Source of the DNA: Fodinicola acaciae
Lineage (GTDB): Bacteria; Actinomycetota; Actinomycetes; Mycobacteriales; HKI-0501
Assembly: GCF_010993745.1 (NCBI RefSeq)
Contig: NZ_WOTN01000001.1
Span: 1,739,235 to 1,803,234, forward strand
DNA: 64,000 nucleotides
Direction of reading: 5' to 3'
The position numbers and the translations under genes were made by a program. The notes beneath the pieces were generated by a model. It saw only the letters and a list, made by a program, of their open reading frames with translations, ran no database searches and was not told the origin of the DNA. Each line of letters opens with the position of its first letter. Position 1 is the stretch's first letter. Shown here in pieces: positions 1 to 8,852 of this stretch.

Positions 1-138
1 CCGCGAGAGCCCACGCTGGCCGTCACCCCGCTCGGCGTGTTCGATCTTGATCACGTCGGCGCCCCAGTCGGCCAGCACCGCACCGGCGGCCGGTACGAAG
101 GTGAACTGCGCGACCTCCAGTACGCGTACGCCTTCCAT
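1..138 (-). CDS. CaiB/BaiF CoA-transferase, N-terminal end only
   Basis: Only the first 46 codons are in the window and the gene runs off the left edge. The peptide begins MEGVRVLEVAQFTFVPAAGA and continues with a WGADVIKIEH segment, the usual N-terminal Rossmann strand and CoA-binding start of class III (CaiB/BaiF) CoA-transferases. These move CoA between an acyl-CoA donor and a carboxylic acid. An in-frame GTG lies four codons upstream, so the start is uncertain. It follows the ferredoxin gene by 13 bases on the same strand and probably shares its transcript. The substrate cannot be judged from the fragment. Confidence 0.8.
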   Translation of the reverse strand, partial: MEGVRVLEVAQFTFVPAAGAVLADWGADVIKIEHAERGDGQRGLSR

Positions 139-151
139 CGGTCGATGCACG

Positions 152-340
152 TCAGTCGACCGTGATCGCGCGCTCGGGACAGGCGTACGCGCCCTCGCGC
201 GCCGCTTCCTCGAAGCCGTCCGGCACCTCGCCGTCGTACGGAATCGCGTAGCCGGCGTCATCGAGCTCGAACACCTCAGGTGCCGTCGCCGCGCACCGAG
301 CGTGTCCAGAGCATTTGTTGGCGTCGATAGTGACCTTCAT
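152..340 (-). CDS. 3Fe-4S type ferredoxin
   Basis: A 62-residue acidic protein with CSGHARC near residue 10 and a late CPE near residue 54. This is the three-cysteine pattern of actinobacterial single-cluster ferredoxins that pass electrons to cytochromes P450 or similar oxygenases. No P450 gene is beside it in the window; the nearest, at 33293, has its own ferredoxin. Its partner may lie left of base 1. It abuts the dehydrogenase gene upstream without a gap, so the two are probably translated together. Confidence 0.85.
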   Translation of the reverse strand: MKVTIDANKCSGHARCAATAPEVFELDDAGYAIPYDGEVPDGFEEAAREGAYACPERAITVD

Positions 341-1114
341 TCACACTCCCAGATTCATCGGACCGTCGTACGCGGCGGCCAGCAGATCCGACAGGTCGAC
401 ACCCACCTCGGCGGCGGCGTCCCGGCAGGCCACCAGGTCCTTGCGGAGGAACGGCGTGATCGCGGCAAGGTAGTTTTCCGAGCCGCCGCGGGCGTCCATC
501 TGCCGCGCCGCGGTGCTCCCACCGCTGCTGACCGCGAGCGCCTCCAGCAGCACGCTTTCGTCGATCCCCATCGCGCGGCCGGCCGCCAGCCCGCGCAGCG
601 TCGCCTGGGTGATCGCCGCGAGCAGCAGGTTGTTGATCAGCTTCACCCGCATCGCCGTGCCACGCCCACCGGTTGCGACAACCGGTCCCGCGTACGAGCT
701 GATGATCCAGCGGGCGGTCGCGACCTGCTCGGGCTCGCCGGCGAGATAGACGGTGAGCCGGCCGGCGCGTACGGCGTCGGCGGTGCCGCTGAACGGCGCC
801 TCCACGATCGCGGCATGACCCAGCCGCTGGAGCGTGCCCGGCCGGCCGGTGGTGTGCGAGATCAACAGGCCATCCAGCTCGGCGACGATCGCCGGCAACA
901 CCTCCAACACCTGCGCGTCGCTGTAAAGGCAACTGACCACGACATCGCAGGTAGCCAGCTCGCGTACCTCATCGACCGGCTTCGCACCGGCGGCCACCAG
1001 CCGCTCCAGCACGTCGGCCCGCCGCGCGTACACATGGACCTGATGACCGGCGGCCAGCAGCCGCTCGACCATCGGCTCGCCGATCCGTCCGGCGCCGACG
1101 AACCCCACCGTCAC
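341..1114 (-). CDS. NAD(P)-dependent beta-hydroxyacid dehydrogenase family protein
   Basis: 257 residues with an N-terminal GFVGAGRIGEPM dinucleotide-binding loop, then ARRADVLERLVAAGAKP and a TGRPGT segment. The layout is that of 3-hydroxyisobutyrate dehydrogenase / 6-phosphogluconate dehydrogenase-like enzymes, which oxidise small beta-hydroxy acids. The catalytic-lysine region is present as VKLINNLLLAA near residue 170. It is slightly shorter than typical members (about 290). It overlaps the small gene upstream by four bases, so coupling is likely. The real substrate is unknown; a role in handling short acids released by ring degradation is inference from context. Confidence 0.8.
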   Translation of the reverse strand: MTVGFVGAGRIGEPMVERLLAAGHQVHVYARRADVLERLVAAGAKPVDEVRELATCDVVVSCLYSDAQVLEVLPAIVAELDGLLISHTTGRPGTLQRLGHAAIVEAPFSGTADAVRAGRLTVYLAGEPEQVATARWIISSYAGPVVATGGRGTAMRVKLINNLLLAAITQATLRGLAAGRAMGIDESVLLEALAVSSGGSTAARQMDARGGSENYLAAITPFLRKDLVACRDAAAEVGVDLSDLLAAAYDGPMNLGV

Positions 1115-1320
1115 GGCTTGGTCGTTCCGTCAAGGTCGGCCGCGGCCTCGCGCAATGCGCGCAGCCGCGTCTCGTGCAGTTCCCGCGTTTCCGGGCCGGC
1201 GTTGGGTAAAAGTCGTTCGGTCTCGGTGATCTCCTGCGCCAGCCGCTGCCGCGCCTCGTCTCGGGTCAGCAGGTCCAGGTCGGTCCAGTCGGACCGTTCG
1301 GACTCCGGCCGCCAGGTCAT
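1111..1320 (-). CDS. small hypothetical protein
   Basis: A 69-residue, highly charged protein rich in Arg, Glu and Leu, beginning MTWRPESERSDWTDLDLLTR and probably mostly helical. I do not recognise a family. The ATG overlaps the amidohydrolase stop codon as ATGA, and the gene overlaps the dehydrogenase downstream by four bases. It is therefore embedded in a coupled operon, the best evidence that it is real. Such small helical proteins next to amidohydrolases may be accessory subunits; that is inference. Confidence 0.6.
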   Translation of the reverse strand: MTWRPESERSDWTDLDLLTRDEARQRLAQEITETERLLPNAGPETRELHETRLRALREAAADLDGTTKP

Positions 1321-2462
1321 GCCGGGACGTTGTAGAGCCGGCGGGTGTTCAGCTCGACGATCTGGTGCACCTCGTCGTCGGGCACGTCGGCCAGCACTTC
1401 CGCCGCGTACGCACGGCTCTTCGGCCAGTACGAGTCGGAGTGCGGATAGTCGCACTCCCAGGTGATCCGCTCGACGCCGATCTCATGGCGTACGCCCACG
1501 CCGAAGCGGTCGTCGATGAAACAGCCGTGGATGTGCTTCCTGAACAGGTCGGACGGCCGGGCTTCCTGATTCACGTTCTGGTAGAAGCGGTGCCGCTCCC
1601 AGGTGAAGTCGAGCCGCTCCAGCAGATACGGCATCCAGCCGATGCCGCCTTCGGACAGCGCCACCTTGAGCCGGGGATGCCGGTGGAACACGGGGGAGAA
1701 GACCAGGTCGGCCGTCGCGTACATCGAGTTGCAGCCGAACAGCGCGATCGTCACCGCGAACGGCGCTTCCGGCGCGGTGATCGGCGGCTTGCTGGAGGTG
1801 CCGAAATGCAGGCAGATCGGCAGGTCGGTCTCCTCAGCCGCGGAGAACACCGGGTCCCAATGGTCGGTGTGAAAGGACGGCAGACCCAGCGGCACCGGAT
1901 TTTCCGGGAAGGAGATGGCTTTCGCACCCTTGGCGGCCGTACGGTGAATCTCCTCGACGCAGGCCCGCGGGTCCCACAGCGGCAGGACGACCAGTGGAAT
2001 CAGCCGGCCCGGAGCGGTCGCCGCCCACTCATCGATCGAGAAGTCGTTCCATGCCCGTACGCACAACAGGGCCAACTCTTTATCCTGCCCCTCCAGGAAA
2101 ACCGTGCCGGCGAAGCGCGGGAACGACGGGAAGCTCAGCCCACCCCACACGCCGTCCAGGTCCATGTCGCGGATGCGCGCCTTCGGGTCGTAGCAGCCCG
2201 GGATCATCTCGTCGTAACGGGTCGGCTCCATGCCGAACTCCTCCGGCTTCTTGCCGGCCACCGCGTTGAGCCCGATGTACGGGTAGATCCGGCCCTCGTA
2301 CGTCCATACCTCGGCCGGCGCGGCGCCCTCGCCACGCGGCTTCTCGACGATCCGCGGACCGGCCTCCCGGAACTTCGCCGGCAGCCGATCCGACCACAGC
2401 CGGGGCGGCTCGATCAGGTGGTCATCGGTCGACAGCAACTTCATCCACGGCTGCAGCGGCAT
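1317..2462 (-). CDS. amidohydrolase family (TIM-barrel) protein
   Basis: About 381 residues from the ATG of MPLQPWMKLLSTDDHLIEPP; an in-frame TTG 14 codons upstream lies inside the promoter-like GTATAC sequence and is less likely. DDHLIEPP at the N terminus, a central HFGTSS and a late WECDYPHSDSYWP are typical of the amidohydrolase-2 (ACMSD-like) group: metal-dependent decarboxylases or hydrolases often found in actinobacterial aromatic and steroid gene clusters. It is first in a minus-strand operon with the small protein, dehydrogenase, ferredoxin and CoA-transferase, and is divergent from the DUF35-thiolase fusion. Substrate unknown. Confidence 0.8.
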   Translation of the reverse strand: MPLQPWMKLLSTDDHLIEPPRLWSDRLPAKFREAGPRIVEKPRGEGAAPAEVWTYEGRIYPYIGLNAVAGKKPEEFGMEPTRYDEMIPGCYDPKARIRDMDLDGVWGGLSFPSFPRFAGTVFLEGQDKELALLCVRAWNDFSIDEWAATAPGRLIPLVVLPLWDPRACVEEIHRTAAKGAKAISFPENPVPLGLPSFHTDHWDPVFSAAEETDLPICLHFGTSSKPPITAPEAPFAVTIALFGCNSMYATADLVFSPVFHRHPRLKVALSEGGIGWMPYLLERLDFTWERHRFYQNVNQEARPSDLFRKHIHGCFIDDRFGVGVRHEIGVERITWECDYPHSDSYWPKSRAYAAEVLADVPDDEVHQIVELNTRRLYNVPA

Positions 2463-2573
2463 CCTTCGACTGTAACCCCCGTCGACGTATTTCGGTATAC
2501 TCAATTAGCCAGTTCCTGGGCGTTTACGCGAGCCAATGCCGCTGTTCGGTATACCTATCTGGAGGAGCGCGAC
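2463..2573. promoter_or_regulatory. divergent promoter region with two TTCGGTATAC copies
   Basis: The 111 bases between the two divergent genes hold TTCGGTATAC twice in the same orientation, at 2491 and 2544. GTATAC is self-complementary, so TATAC(T/C) can act as a -10 element on either strand. The second copy is followed by GGAGGAG, the ribosome binding site of the plus-strand gene. The same hexamer recurs before other operons in the window, so either a shared sigma-factor signature or a repressor operator is possible. Confidence 0.5.
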
Positions 2574-4202
2574 GTGAGGCCATTGCCGCAGCCAACGCTG
2601 GCCAGCGCCGCGTTCTGGCGGTCCGGCGCCGACGGCGTGCTCCGGATCTGCCGGTGCGGCGACTGCGGCCGGCACTTCCATCCGCCGCTGCCGCTGTGCC
2701 CGTCCTGCCGTGGCCGCGAGGTCTCGCTGAGCCCCACGTCGGGGACCGCGGTGGTCGTCGGGTTCAGCGTCAACCACCAGCGCTGGCTGCCGGACTTCCC
2801 GCCGCCATACGTGGTGGCCGTCGTCGCGCTCGCCGAGGACGACCGGGCCCGGCTGACGACCAACATCGTCGGCTGCGAGCCGGACGAGGTGCACGTCGGC
2901 ATGCGCGTACGGGTGCGCTTCGAGCAGCACGAGGACGTGTACGTTCCGCTGTTCGAGCCGGACCCCGACGCCGGCGGACCCGGTCCCCTGCCGGTCGTAC
3001 GCGACGTACCCGCGACCGCACCGGTTTCGGCGCGCAAATACGAAGACAAGGTCGCGTTAACCGGCGTCGGGCAGTCGCGGGTGGGCCGGCGGCTGATGGT
3101 CAACCCCGTGTCGCTGACCGTCGACGCCTGCCTGGCCGCCGTCGCCGACGCGGGCCTGTCGCTGGCGGAGATCGACGGCCTCTCGACCTATCCCGGCCCG
3201 AGCCCGACCGGCTTGAGCGAGGGCGGCGTCACGGCCCTGTCCGAGGCGCTGCAACTGCGCCCCACCTGGATCAACGGCGGCACCGAGGTGCCCGGCCAGA
3301 TCGGCTCGATCACCGCCGCGATGCTCGCCGTCGCCGCCGGTTTGTGCCGGCACGTGCTCTGCTTCCGTACGGTGTGGGAGTCCTCGCATGCCGCGCTCAT
3401 ACGCTCCGGCCAATGGTCTGCCGACAACGGACGGGCGACCGGGATGTACGAGTGGCGAGCGCCGTTCGGGGCGATGTCGCCCGCACAGTGGATCGGCTGC
3501 AACGCTTCGCACTACCTGCACCGCTACGGCGTCGGCCGCGAGGCGATGGCCGCTATCGCCATCACCGCGCGGGCCGGTGCCGCGCGCAATCCGGACGCGC
3601 TTTATCGGGATCCCTTGACGGTTGAGGATTACTACGCCGCTCGCATCATCACGACGCCTTTTGGCCTGTACGACTGCGATGTGCCGTGCGACGGCGCGGT
3701 GGCGGTCGTCGTGTCAGCGGTCGAAACCAGCGTCGACCGGCCGAAGCCGCCGGTGCTGGTGGAGGCCGTCGGGTCGGCCGTTCTCGAACGGCTCAGCTGG
3801 GACCAGGACACCTTCAGCCATCTGCCACAATCCCGTGGCCCGGCCGCGCATCTCTGGACCCGTACCGATCTCACACCGTCCGATGTGGACGTCGCGCTGC
3901 TCTACGACGGGTTTACCTTCAACGCGTTGTCATGGCTGGAAAGTCTCGGATTCTGCGGACTGGGCGAGGCAACGGACTTCATCGCCGGCGGGAAGACGAT
4001 CGCCGCGGATGGGGCGCTCCCGTTGAACCCGCACGGCGGGCAGCTCTCCGCCGGCCGCCTACACGGCTACGGCTTCATCCGCGAAGCCATGCTTCAACTG
4101 CGCGGCGAAGCCAGCACTCAGGTGCCAGACGCACGTACGGCCGTCGTCACCGCCGGCGGCGGCGTCCCCTCCGGCGCCATGCTCCTACGCCAGTCGTCCT
4201 AG
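2574..4202 (+). CDS. DUF35 (zinc ribbon/OB-fold) - thiolase-like (Ltp2 type) fusion protein
   Basis: A 542-residue protein from a GTG start preceded by GGAGGAG. Residues 1 to about 140 are a DUF35 domain: a rubredoxin-like zinc ribbon (CGDCG near 28 and CPSC near 42) followed by an OB-fold. From about 160 (KVALTGVGQSRVGRR) to the end it is a thiolase-fold protein of the SCP2/lipid-transfer type, ending in an HGGQLSAGRLHGYGF region. In sterol side-chain degradation the aldolase Ltp2 works as a complex with the DUF35 domain of ChsH2; here both parts lie on one chain. Retro-aldol cleavage of a hydroxyacyl-CoA side chain is therefore the inferred role. No MaoC hydratase domain is present. Confidence 0.8.
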   Translation: MRPLPQPTLASAAFWRSGADGVLRICRCGDCGRHFHPPLPLCPSCRGREVSLSPTSGTAVVVGFSVNHQRWLPDFPPPYVVAVVALAEDDRARLTTNIVGCEPDEVHVGMRVRVRFEQHEDVYVPLFEPDPDAGGPGPLPVVRDVPATAPVSARKYEDKVALTGVGQSRVGRRLMVNPVSLTVDACLAAVADAGLSLAEIDGLSTYPGPSPTGLSEGGVTALSEALQLRPTWINGGTEVPGQIGSITAAMLAVAAGLCRHVLCFRTVWESSHAALIRSGQWSADNGRATGMYEWRAPFGAMSPAQWIGCNASHYLHRYGVGREAMAAIAITARAGAARNPDALYRDPLTVEDYYAARIITTPFGLYDCDVPCDGAVAVVVSAVETSVDRPKPPVLVEAVGSAVLERLSWDQDTFSHLPQSRGPAAHLWTRTDLTPSDVDVALLYDGFTFNALSWLESLGFCGLGEATDFIAGGKTIAADGALPLNPHGGQLSAGRLHGYGFIREAMLQLRGEASTQVPDARTAVVTAGGGVPSGAMLLRQSS

Positions 4203-4384
4203 CCTTGAGTTTCGCCATCTGCCTGATGAGTGTCGTGGGTGAAGCTTTGGCAGCTACCCCACCGATTCACCGAGAGACGGAAAAAGTTCCACTCTCGACG
4301 GCGAAAGTGGGTCTTTACCCGCCCCTCGCAGACGAGCCGGCCGCGCGGCGAGCGTGACATGTCAACGAATCGGTGGATCCAGGC
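4203..4384. other. convergent intergenic region with inverted repeats
   Basis: A 182-base gap between two converging genes with no credible gene. CCACCGATTC at 4259 pairs perfectly with GAATCGGTGG at 4367, and inside it CCACTCTCG and CGAAAGTGG form a second imperfect stem. This is plausibly a bidirectional terminator region, although there is no T-tract. Confidence 0.35.
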
Positions 4385-5575
4385 TTAGGCTTCCTTACCC
4401 AACCGCTGCGCGCGCAACGCCAGCTCCATGTCAAACCGCAGATCAGGGTTTCGCAGGCTGTCCCCGAAAAGCGTCTCCAACTGGTGCACCCGATACCGCA
4501 CGGTCTGCGGATGGACTCCCAACCGTACGGCCATCTCCGGCGCCCCGCCCCGCGCCTCTAGCCACGCGAGCAACGTGTCCCCCAGCCGCGAACGCTGCTT
4601 GGGAGTCAGCGACGCCAGTGGCGCCAGAACCCGGTCGCCGAGCGCGCGAGCCGTGACCGGATCGGACAGAAGCCAGAGGTCAGCGAGATGATCGGCACAG
4701 GTGGTCACCAGCTTGTCGGGCAACGCACCCGTACGTACGGCGGTCAGGGCGCGCCGGGCGACGCGCAGGGACGAGCGGGCGTTTTCGACCGGGACGGGCG
4801 GACCGACGGCGGCTCGCCAACCGGGTAGCTCGGTGGACAGGTCGGCCAGGTCCCGGTCCGGGTCGGGCGTCAGCAGGTACGGCTGCGGCCCGTCGAGATC
4901 GGCCAGCGCGGTCGACCCGAAGCCCGGCAGGCTCTGGTCGCCATTTCCTTGCGGGCGCTCAAAAGCCACGGCGCTCAGGCGCGCTGGAACCGGCCAGTTG
5001 GCGGCATCGGCGAGGTCGGCGAGTTGGTGGCGGGCCGGTTGGTCGGCGAGCAAGGCGTCTCTGAGCTGTCGTCGGCGCCGTTCGATGACGCCCGCGCTCT
5101 GCCTACGGGCGGTGGTGTAGCCGTCGGTGGACAGTCGGGAGATTTCGTTGACGTACGCGAAAATCGCCTCGCCGACCAGGCAGAGGACCGCAGTGGACAG
5201 ATCGGCACGCTGGCAGTTGGCGGCGGCGAGCCGCCAGGCGACCTGGCCGCCGAGACGGTACACGGTCAGCAGGCTGCCCAGCGACCGCCCATCGGCGAAC
5301 TCCTGCCGTCCGATCCTCCGAAACCACCGGGCCAGCGCACCGTCGGTGGCATTCCGGAGCTCCAGCCGGCGGACGAACAACGCAAGGCCGGCATCGACAC
5401 CGCGGGCCAGCTTCTGCGCGGACAACGGGCCAGCGACCTGGTATTCCGGGACGTGCAGCCGAATCTCCCGGAGAATCTCGCTGCCGGCGTGGGGCAGCCC
5501 CGGCCGGAGTACGTTCCCGACGTACGCCGGCAGCAACGTCCACACCAGCTGCGGCCGCACCGTCTCGGTAGTCAC
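4385..5575 (-). CDS. PucR/CdaR-type transcriptional regulator
   Basis: 396 residues from a GTG start 10 bases after the membrane-protein gene. The C-terminal 70 residues (LLAWLEARGG, then VHPQTVRYRVHQLE) are the PucR C-terminal helix-turn-helix, which recognises DNA as in purine-catabolism and CdaR-type activators. The N-terminal part is mostly helical, without a recognisable ligand domain. It is the last gene of the KstD operon, so it likely controls either its own operon or the divergent ring-cleavage operon, with a pathway intermediate as effector (inference). Confidence 0.85.
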   Translation of the reverse strand: MTTETVRPQLVWTLLPAYVGNVLRPGLPHAGSEILREIRLHVPEYQVAGPLSAQKLARGVDAGLALFVRRLELRNATDGALARWFRRIGRQEFADGRSLGSLLTVYRLGGQVAWRLAAANCQRADLSTAVLCLVGEAIFAYVNEISRLSTDGYTTARRQSAGVIERRRRQLRDALLADQPARHQLADLADAANWPVPARLSAVAFERPQGNGDQSLPGFGSTALADLDGPQPYLLTPDPDRDLADLSTELPGWRAAVGPPVPVENARSSLRVARRALTAVRTGALPDKLVTTCADHLADLWLLSDPVTARALGDRVLAPLASLTPKQRSRLGDTLLAWLEARGGAPEMAVRLGVHPQTVRYRVHQLETLFGDSLRNPDLRFDMELALRAQRLGKEA

Positions 5576-5585
5576 GGCGCGGCCG

Positions 5586-6308
5586 TCACGCGACTGCTGG
5601 TTGCAACGACTCGTGTTCGTGCGATCTCACCGCGCGAAGCAGCACGTAGATCATGGCGACTTTCCAGATCAGAAAGGCAAAAGCCGGCAGCCACATCGCG
5701 AAAACGCCGTTCCAGGCGAATGGCCCGTCGGCGCTGACGTAGACGAAGACTCCGGGCAGCAGGATGATGGCCAGCGCGAAGTTCAGATAGCCGAACCAGC
5801 GCGGGAAAACCGGCTCAGGGCGGCGGTCCACGATGGTGGCCACACCGATGATGGCCACGTTGACAACGAAAATGACTGCGACACCGACGTACGTGAGCCA
5901 GAACTGGTCGCTCAACAGCAGCATCAGGTCGGGATCGCGGTTCGGCCGGTACGCGGCGGTCGCGAGCACGGCCATCGGATACAGCCAACCGGTCGGCGCG
6001 ACGACGGCGGTGGTCAGCTGGATCATCGACAGCAGTCCCCAACCGCCCTCGATGCGGTTCATCTGCAAACTCGTGACGACCGCGAACGGATAGAAGAGCG
6101 GGGCGATAATCCCCATAATCACCACGGCGGTGAGAATCCTGGTCCGGTTTCCGGTCAGGAACGCGGCGATCTGCTGTGCGTCGGCGGTCGGCGAGGGCGG
6201 CGGATTGAGCTTGCCCACGACGGCAAAGGCGATGATGAACGCGACCAGCACAACCGCGCCGCACCACACCGACAGGCGATAAAACCGGAACTTCAGTTTC
6301 TCGTCCAC
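5586..6308 (-). CDS. multispanning membrane protein of unknown function
   Basis: About 240 residues from GTG, preceded by GAGGAG. I count roughly six hydrophobic segments, for example VWCGAVVLVAFIIAFAVVG near 14, ILTAVVIMGIIAPLFYPFAV near 60, a pair around 110-150, and two near the C terminus (LNFALAIILLPGVFVYV; WLPAFAFLIWKVAMIYVLL). A longer reading starting upstream would overlap the KstD gene and is less likely. Similar membrane proteins are often found beside actinobacterial KstD-like genes; substrate uptake or a membrane scaffold is possible, but nothing in the sequence proves it. Confidence 0.75.
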   Translation of the reverse strand: MDEKLKFRFYRLSVWCGAVVLVAFIIAFAVVGKLNPPPSPTADAQQIAAFLTGNRTRILTAVVIMGIIAPLFYPFAVVTSLQMNRIEGGWGLLSMIQLTTAVVAPTGWLYPMAVLATAAYRPNRDPDLMLLLSDQFWLTYVGVAVIFVVNVAIIGVATIVDRRPEPVFPRWFGYLNFALAIILLPGVFVYVSADGPFAWNGVFAMWLPAFAFLIWKVAMIYVLLRAVRSHEHESLQPAVA

Positions 6309-6318
6309 GTCAATCTCC

Positions 6319-7896
6319 TCACGTACCGGCGATATCGAGCACGGCGAGATACCCAAAAGCGAGACTGGATCCAATGGGCGTGCCCGCACCGGGATAAACC
6401 CGCCCGGACATCGGCGCCGCCGTGTTGCCCGCCGCGTACAGCCCCGCGATTGGCGTGCCGTCTTCGCGTAGTACGCGCGCGTGCTCGTCGATCTTCAGGC
6501 CGCCCTTGGTGCCGATGTCGGCCGGCACGATCGTCGCCACGTAATAGGGCGGGGTGTCCAGCGGCGGCAGCAGCGGGTTCGGCCAGCCCTCCGACGGCTT
6601 CGACGGGTACGCCTGCGCCGGCAGCGCGGGAAAACCGACGATGTGTTGCTGCATCAGGTCCCACGGCGTCTCGCCGCGATGAAACTCCTTGTCGACGCCG
6701 CTTTCCGCGTAGCCGTTGTACGTCTGGACCGTCCGGCTCAGCGCGTCGTACGGCACGTCGATCAGCCGTGCCAGCTCGGCCAGCGTGTCAGCCTTTTTCA
6801 GTGCACCCGAGGCAAACCAGCGCGGGTCGACCGGCTCGTCGGGCGGTCCGCCGAAGCTGTCCCTGTCCAGCTGCCGCTGGTCGAGCACCCAGTGCGTCGG
6901 GATGGCACGCCGGCGCATGATCTCGTGCCCGACCTGGTCGTACGGCGCCGTTTCGTTCACAAAACGCTCGCCGGCGCCGTCCACCCAGAAGCCGCCGCGG
7001 GTGCCGCAGAAGAACAACGTGGTCCCGTCCGGCTGGACGAGACCCGGCACGAACCAGGCCTCGTCGAGCAGCTCGGTGGCGGCACCGATCGCGATCCCGG
7101 CCCGCAACGCGTCGCCGGTGTTGCCCGGTGCGCCGTTGGACCATTCGCCGGTCAGCGGCGGCTGGTGTTTCGCGCGCAACTGCGCATCGCGCTCGAAACC
7201 GCCGGCGGCCAGGATGACGCCGCGACGTGCGTGGATGGTGGTCCGCTCACCATCACTGACCACTCCGAGGCCGACGACCCGGCCGTCCGCCACAATGAGG
7301 CGTTCCAGCGCCGTGTTCACCCGCACTGAACCAGTCCGCGTCTGGCGGAACGCTGACAGCGCCCGACCGATCAACGCACGACCGCCGCTGAGCACCGGCC
7401 CTTCGTCGATTCCCCACCGCTCCTGGTAGATGTTCCTGCGTAGCAACGAAATCTGCGTACCGAGGTCGGCGACCGGAAGTGGCTGCGGAAAGACGGTCCT
7501 GCCGGCCGCGGTAGCGCCGGGCGCGCCGGCGTAGTAATCCGGCACCGGGCCGTAGACGAACTCACCGAACCGCGGGCATTTCTCCAGCTCGTCGATCAAC
7601 CGTACGCCCGCGTCCAGATACGCGTCCTGCAGCGACTCGCGCGACCTGTCACCAATGATGTGCCGCAGGTAGGTCCGGGCGTCCGCAACACCCGACTCGA
7701 CGCCAGCGCGCTCGATCGGTGCGGAACCGGGAAACCACAGGCCGGCGCCGGAGTACGCGGTCGTACCGCCGACCAGGCCGGTCTTCTCGACTACTAACGT
7801 ACGGAGACCGCGCGACGCCGCAAGGTAAGCGCCGACCAAGCCGCCACCCCCGGACCCGACCACCACAACGTCGTACGTCTCGTCGGCAGCCGCCAT
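6319..7896 (-). CDS. kstD: 3-ketosteroid-delta1-dehydrogenase-like FAD flavoprotein
   Basis: 525 residues from an ATG preceded by TTGGAGG. The N terminus has YDVVVVGSGGGGLVGA (Rossmann FAD-binding loop), followed by LVVEKTGLVGGTTAYSGAG, the KstD/fumarate-reductase pattern in which GGT-SGG contacts FAD. The C-terminal AGLYAAGNTAAPMSGRVYPGAGTPIG block is also characteristic. KstD enzymes introduce the C1-C2 double bond of ring A of 3-ketosteroids, the trigger for ring B opening. It is the first gene of a minus-strand operon and divergent from the ring-cleavage operon, which fits. A second member of the family is at 35332, so substrates may be divided between them. Exact substrate unproven. Confidence 0.82.
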   Translation of the reverse strand: MAAADETYDVVVVGSGGGGLVGAYLAASRGLRTLVVEKTGLVGGTTAYSGAGLWFPGSAPIERAGVESGVADARTYLRHIIGDRSRESLQDAYLDAGVRLIDELEKCPRFGEFVYGPVPDYYAGAPGATAAGRTVFPQPLPVADLGTQISLLRRNIYQERWGIDEGPVLSGGRALIGRALSAFRQTRTGSVRVNTALERLIVADGRVVGLGVVSDGERTTIHARRGVILAAGGFERDAQLRAKHQPPLTGEWSNGAPGNTGDALRAGIAIGAATELLDEAWFVPGLVQPDGTTLFFCGTRGGFWVDGAGERFVNETAPYDQVGHEIMRRRAIPTHWVLDQRQLDRDSFGGPPDEPVDPRWFASGALKKADTLAELARLIDVPYDALSRTVQTYNGYAESGVDKEFHRGETPWDLMQQHIVGFPALPAQAYPSKPSEGWPNPLLPPLDTPPYYVATIVPADIGTKGGLKIDEHARVLREDGTPIAGLYAAGNTAAPMSGRVYPGAGTPIGSSLAFGYLAVLDIAGT

Positions 7897-8036
7897 CACT
7901 ACCTCCAACTGAGTAGCCTTATCTCACTGTGGCGTGGACTACATCCGCCGTGTAGTGGATCGTTGCGGCCGATGATCGCGATGTCAATCCTCAATTTGGT
8001 ATACTCATCTCAGCAACTCGAGGTCATAATGAGCCC
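7897..8036. promoter_or_regulatory. divergent promoter between KstD-like and meta-cleavage operons
   Basis: The 140-base gap contains TTGGTATACTCATCT, with TATACT at 8000, a good plus-strand -10 hexamer about 32 bases before the GTG start of the hydratase. A GAGG before that GTG shows this transcript has a leader. On the minus strand GATAAGGCTACT lies shortly before the KstD ribosome binding site. The GTATACTCA core is shared with 2491. Confidence 0.5.
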
Positions 8037-8852
8037 GTGACCCAACTGAGCCGCTTAACCCCGTCGGCCGATGCCGTGGCCACCGCGGTCGAGCGCTTGG
8101 AGCGAGCCAGCCGTGACCGGCAAACCTGCCTGCCAGTCAGCGACCTGATCGGCGGCACCGACATCGGCGTCGCCTATCGGGTGCAGAGCGCCCTGACCCA
8201 GCGCCGCCTGGACGCCGGGGCCACCGCGGTCGGCCGCAAGATCGGGCTGACCTCGGCGGCCATCCAGGCGCAGGTCGGCGTCGACCGGCCCGACTTCGGC
8301 GTGCTCTTCGACGACATGCGCTACGCCGACGGCGAGACCATCCCGTACGCGCGGCTGCTGCAGGCCAGAGCCGAGGCCGAGATCGCGTTCCTGCTTGGTG
8401 ACGACATCACCGACCCCGATCCGGCCGTCGTACGCAAAGCGGTTGAGCTGGCCCATCCGGCGCTGGAGATCGTCGACAGCCGGATCGCCGGCTGGCGGAT
8501 CGGCATCACCGACACCGTCGCCGACAATGCCTCGTCGGGCGTTTTCGTCGTTGGTACGCAAGGAAAAACACTCAAGGAGTTCGAGCCGGCCGACGTACGC
8601 ATGACGATGTGGCAGGACGGCACGGTGGTGTCGCGTGGCACCGGTCGCGACTGCCTCGGCGATCCCGTCAACGCGCTGGTCTGGCTGGCCACCACCGCGA
8701 TCGAGATCGGCTCGCCGCTGCGCGCCGGCGAGGTCGTGCTGTCCGGCGCGCTCGGCCCGATGGTCGAGGTCCGGCCGGGTGACGTGTTCGAAGCCGCGAT
8801 CGCACCACTGGGCGCGGTCACCGCGCGTTTTTCGGGAAAGGACGACGAATGA
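8037..8852 (+). CDS. hsaE: 2-hydroxypenta-2,4-dienoate hydratase-type enzyme (HsaE/MhpD)
   Basis: 271 residues, GTG start. [30 protein letters not shown] near residue 62 and the following [11 protein letters not shown] are hallmark segments of the hydratase/decarboxylase branch of the fumarylacetoacetase fold (MhpD/HsaE/TesE). The enzyme adds water to a 2-hydroxydienoate made by meta-cleavage hydrolysis, giving 4-hydroxy-2-oxoacids. The metal-binding Glu pair is in AEAEIAF. It opens the operon and overlaps the aldehyde dehydrogenase by four bases. Placing it in the steroid rather than a simple aromatic pathway rests on the KstD and HsaA/B neighbours. Confidence 0.88.
   Translation: MTQLSRLTPSADAVATAVERLERASRDRQTCLPVSDLIGGTDIGVAYRVQSALTQRRLDAGATAVGRKIGLTSAAIQAQVGVDRPDFGVLFDDMRYADGETIPYARLLQARAEAEIAFLLGDDITDPDPAVVRKAVELAHPALEIVDSRIAGWRIGITDTVADNASSGVFVVGTQGKTLKEFEPADVRMTMWQDGTVVSRGTGRDCLGDPVNALVWLATTAIEIGSPLRAGEVVLSGALGPMVEVRPGDVFEAAIAPLGAVTARFSGKDDE

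Noticed and set aside
47-1465. Long open frame on the plus strand across the first minus-strand genes
   Set aside because: Arg/Gln/His-rich shadow typical of the antisense frame of GC-rich genes; the opposite strand encodes clear ferredoxin, dehydrogenase and amidohydrolase sequences.
4216-4229. 14-base CCATCTGCCTGATG recurring inverted near 18431
   Set aside because: Short, only two copies, both after gene ends; too little to call a repeat family.
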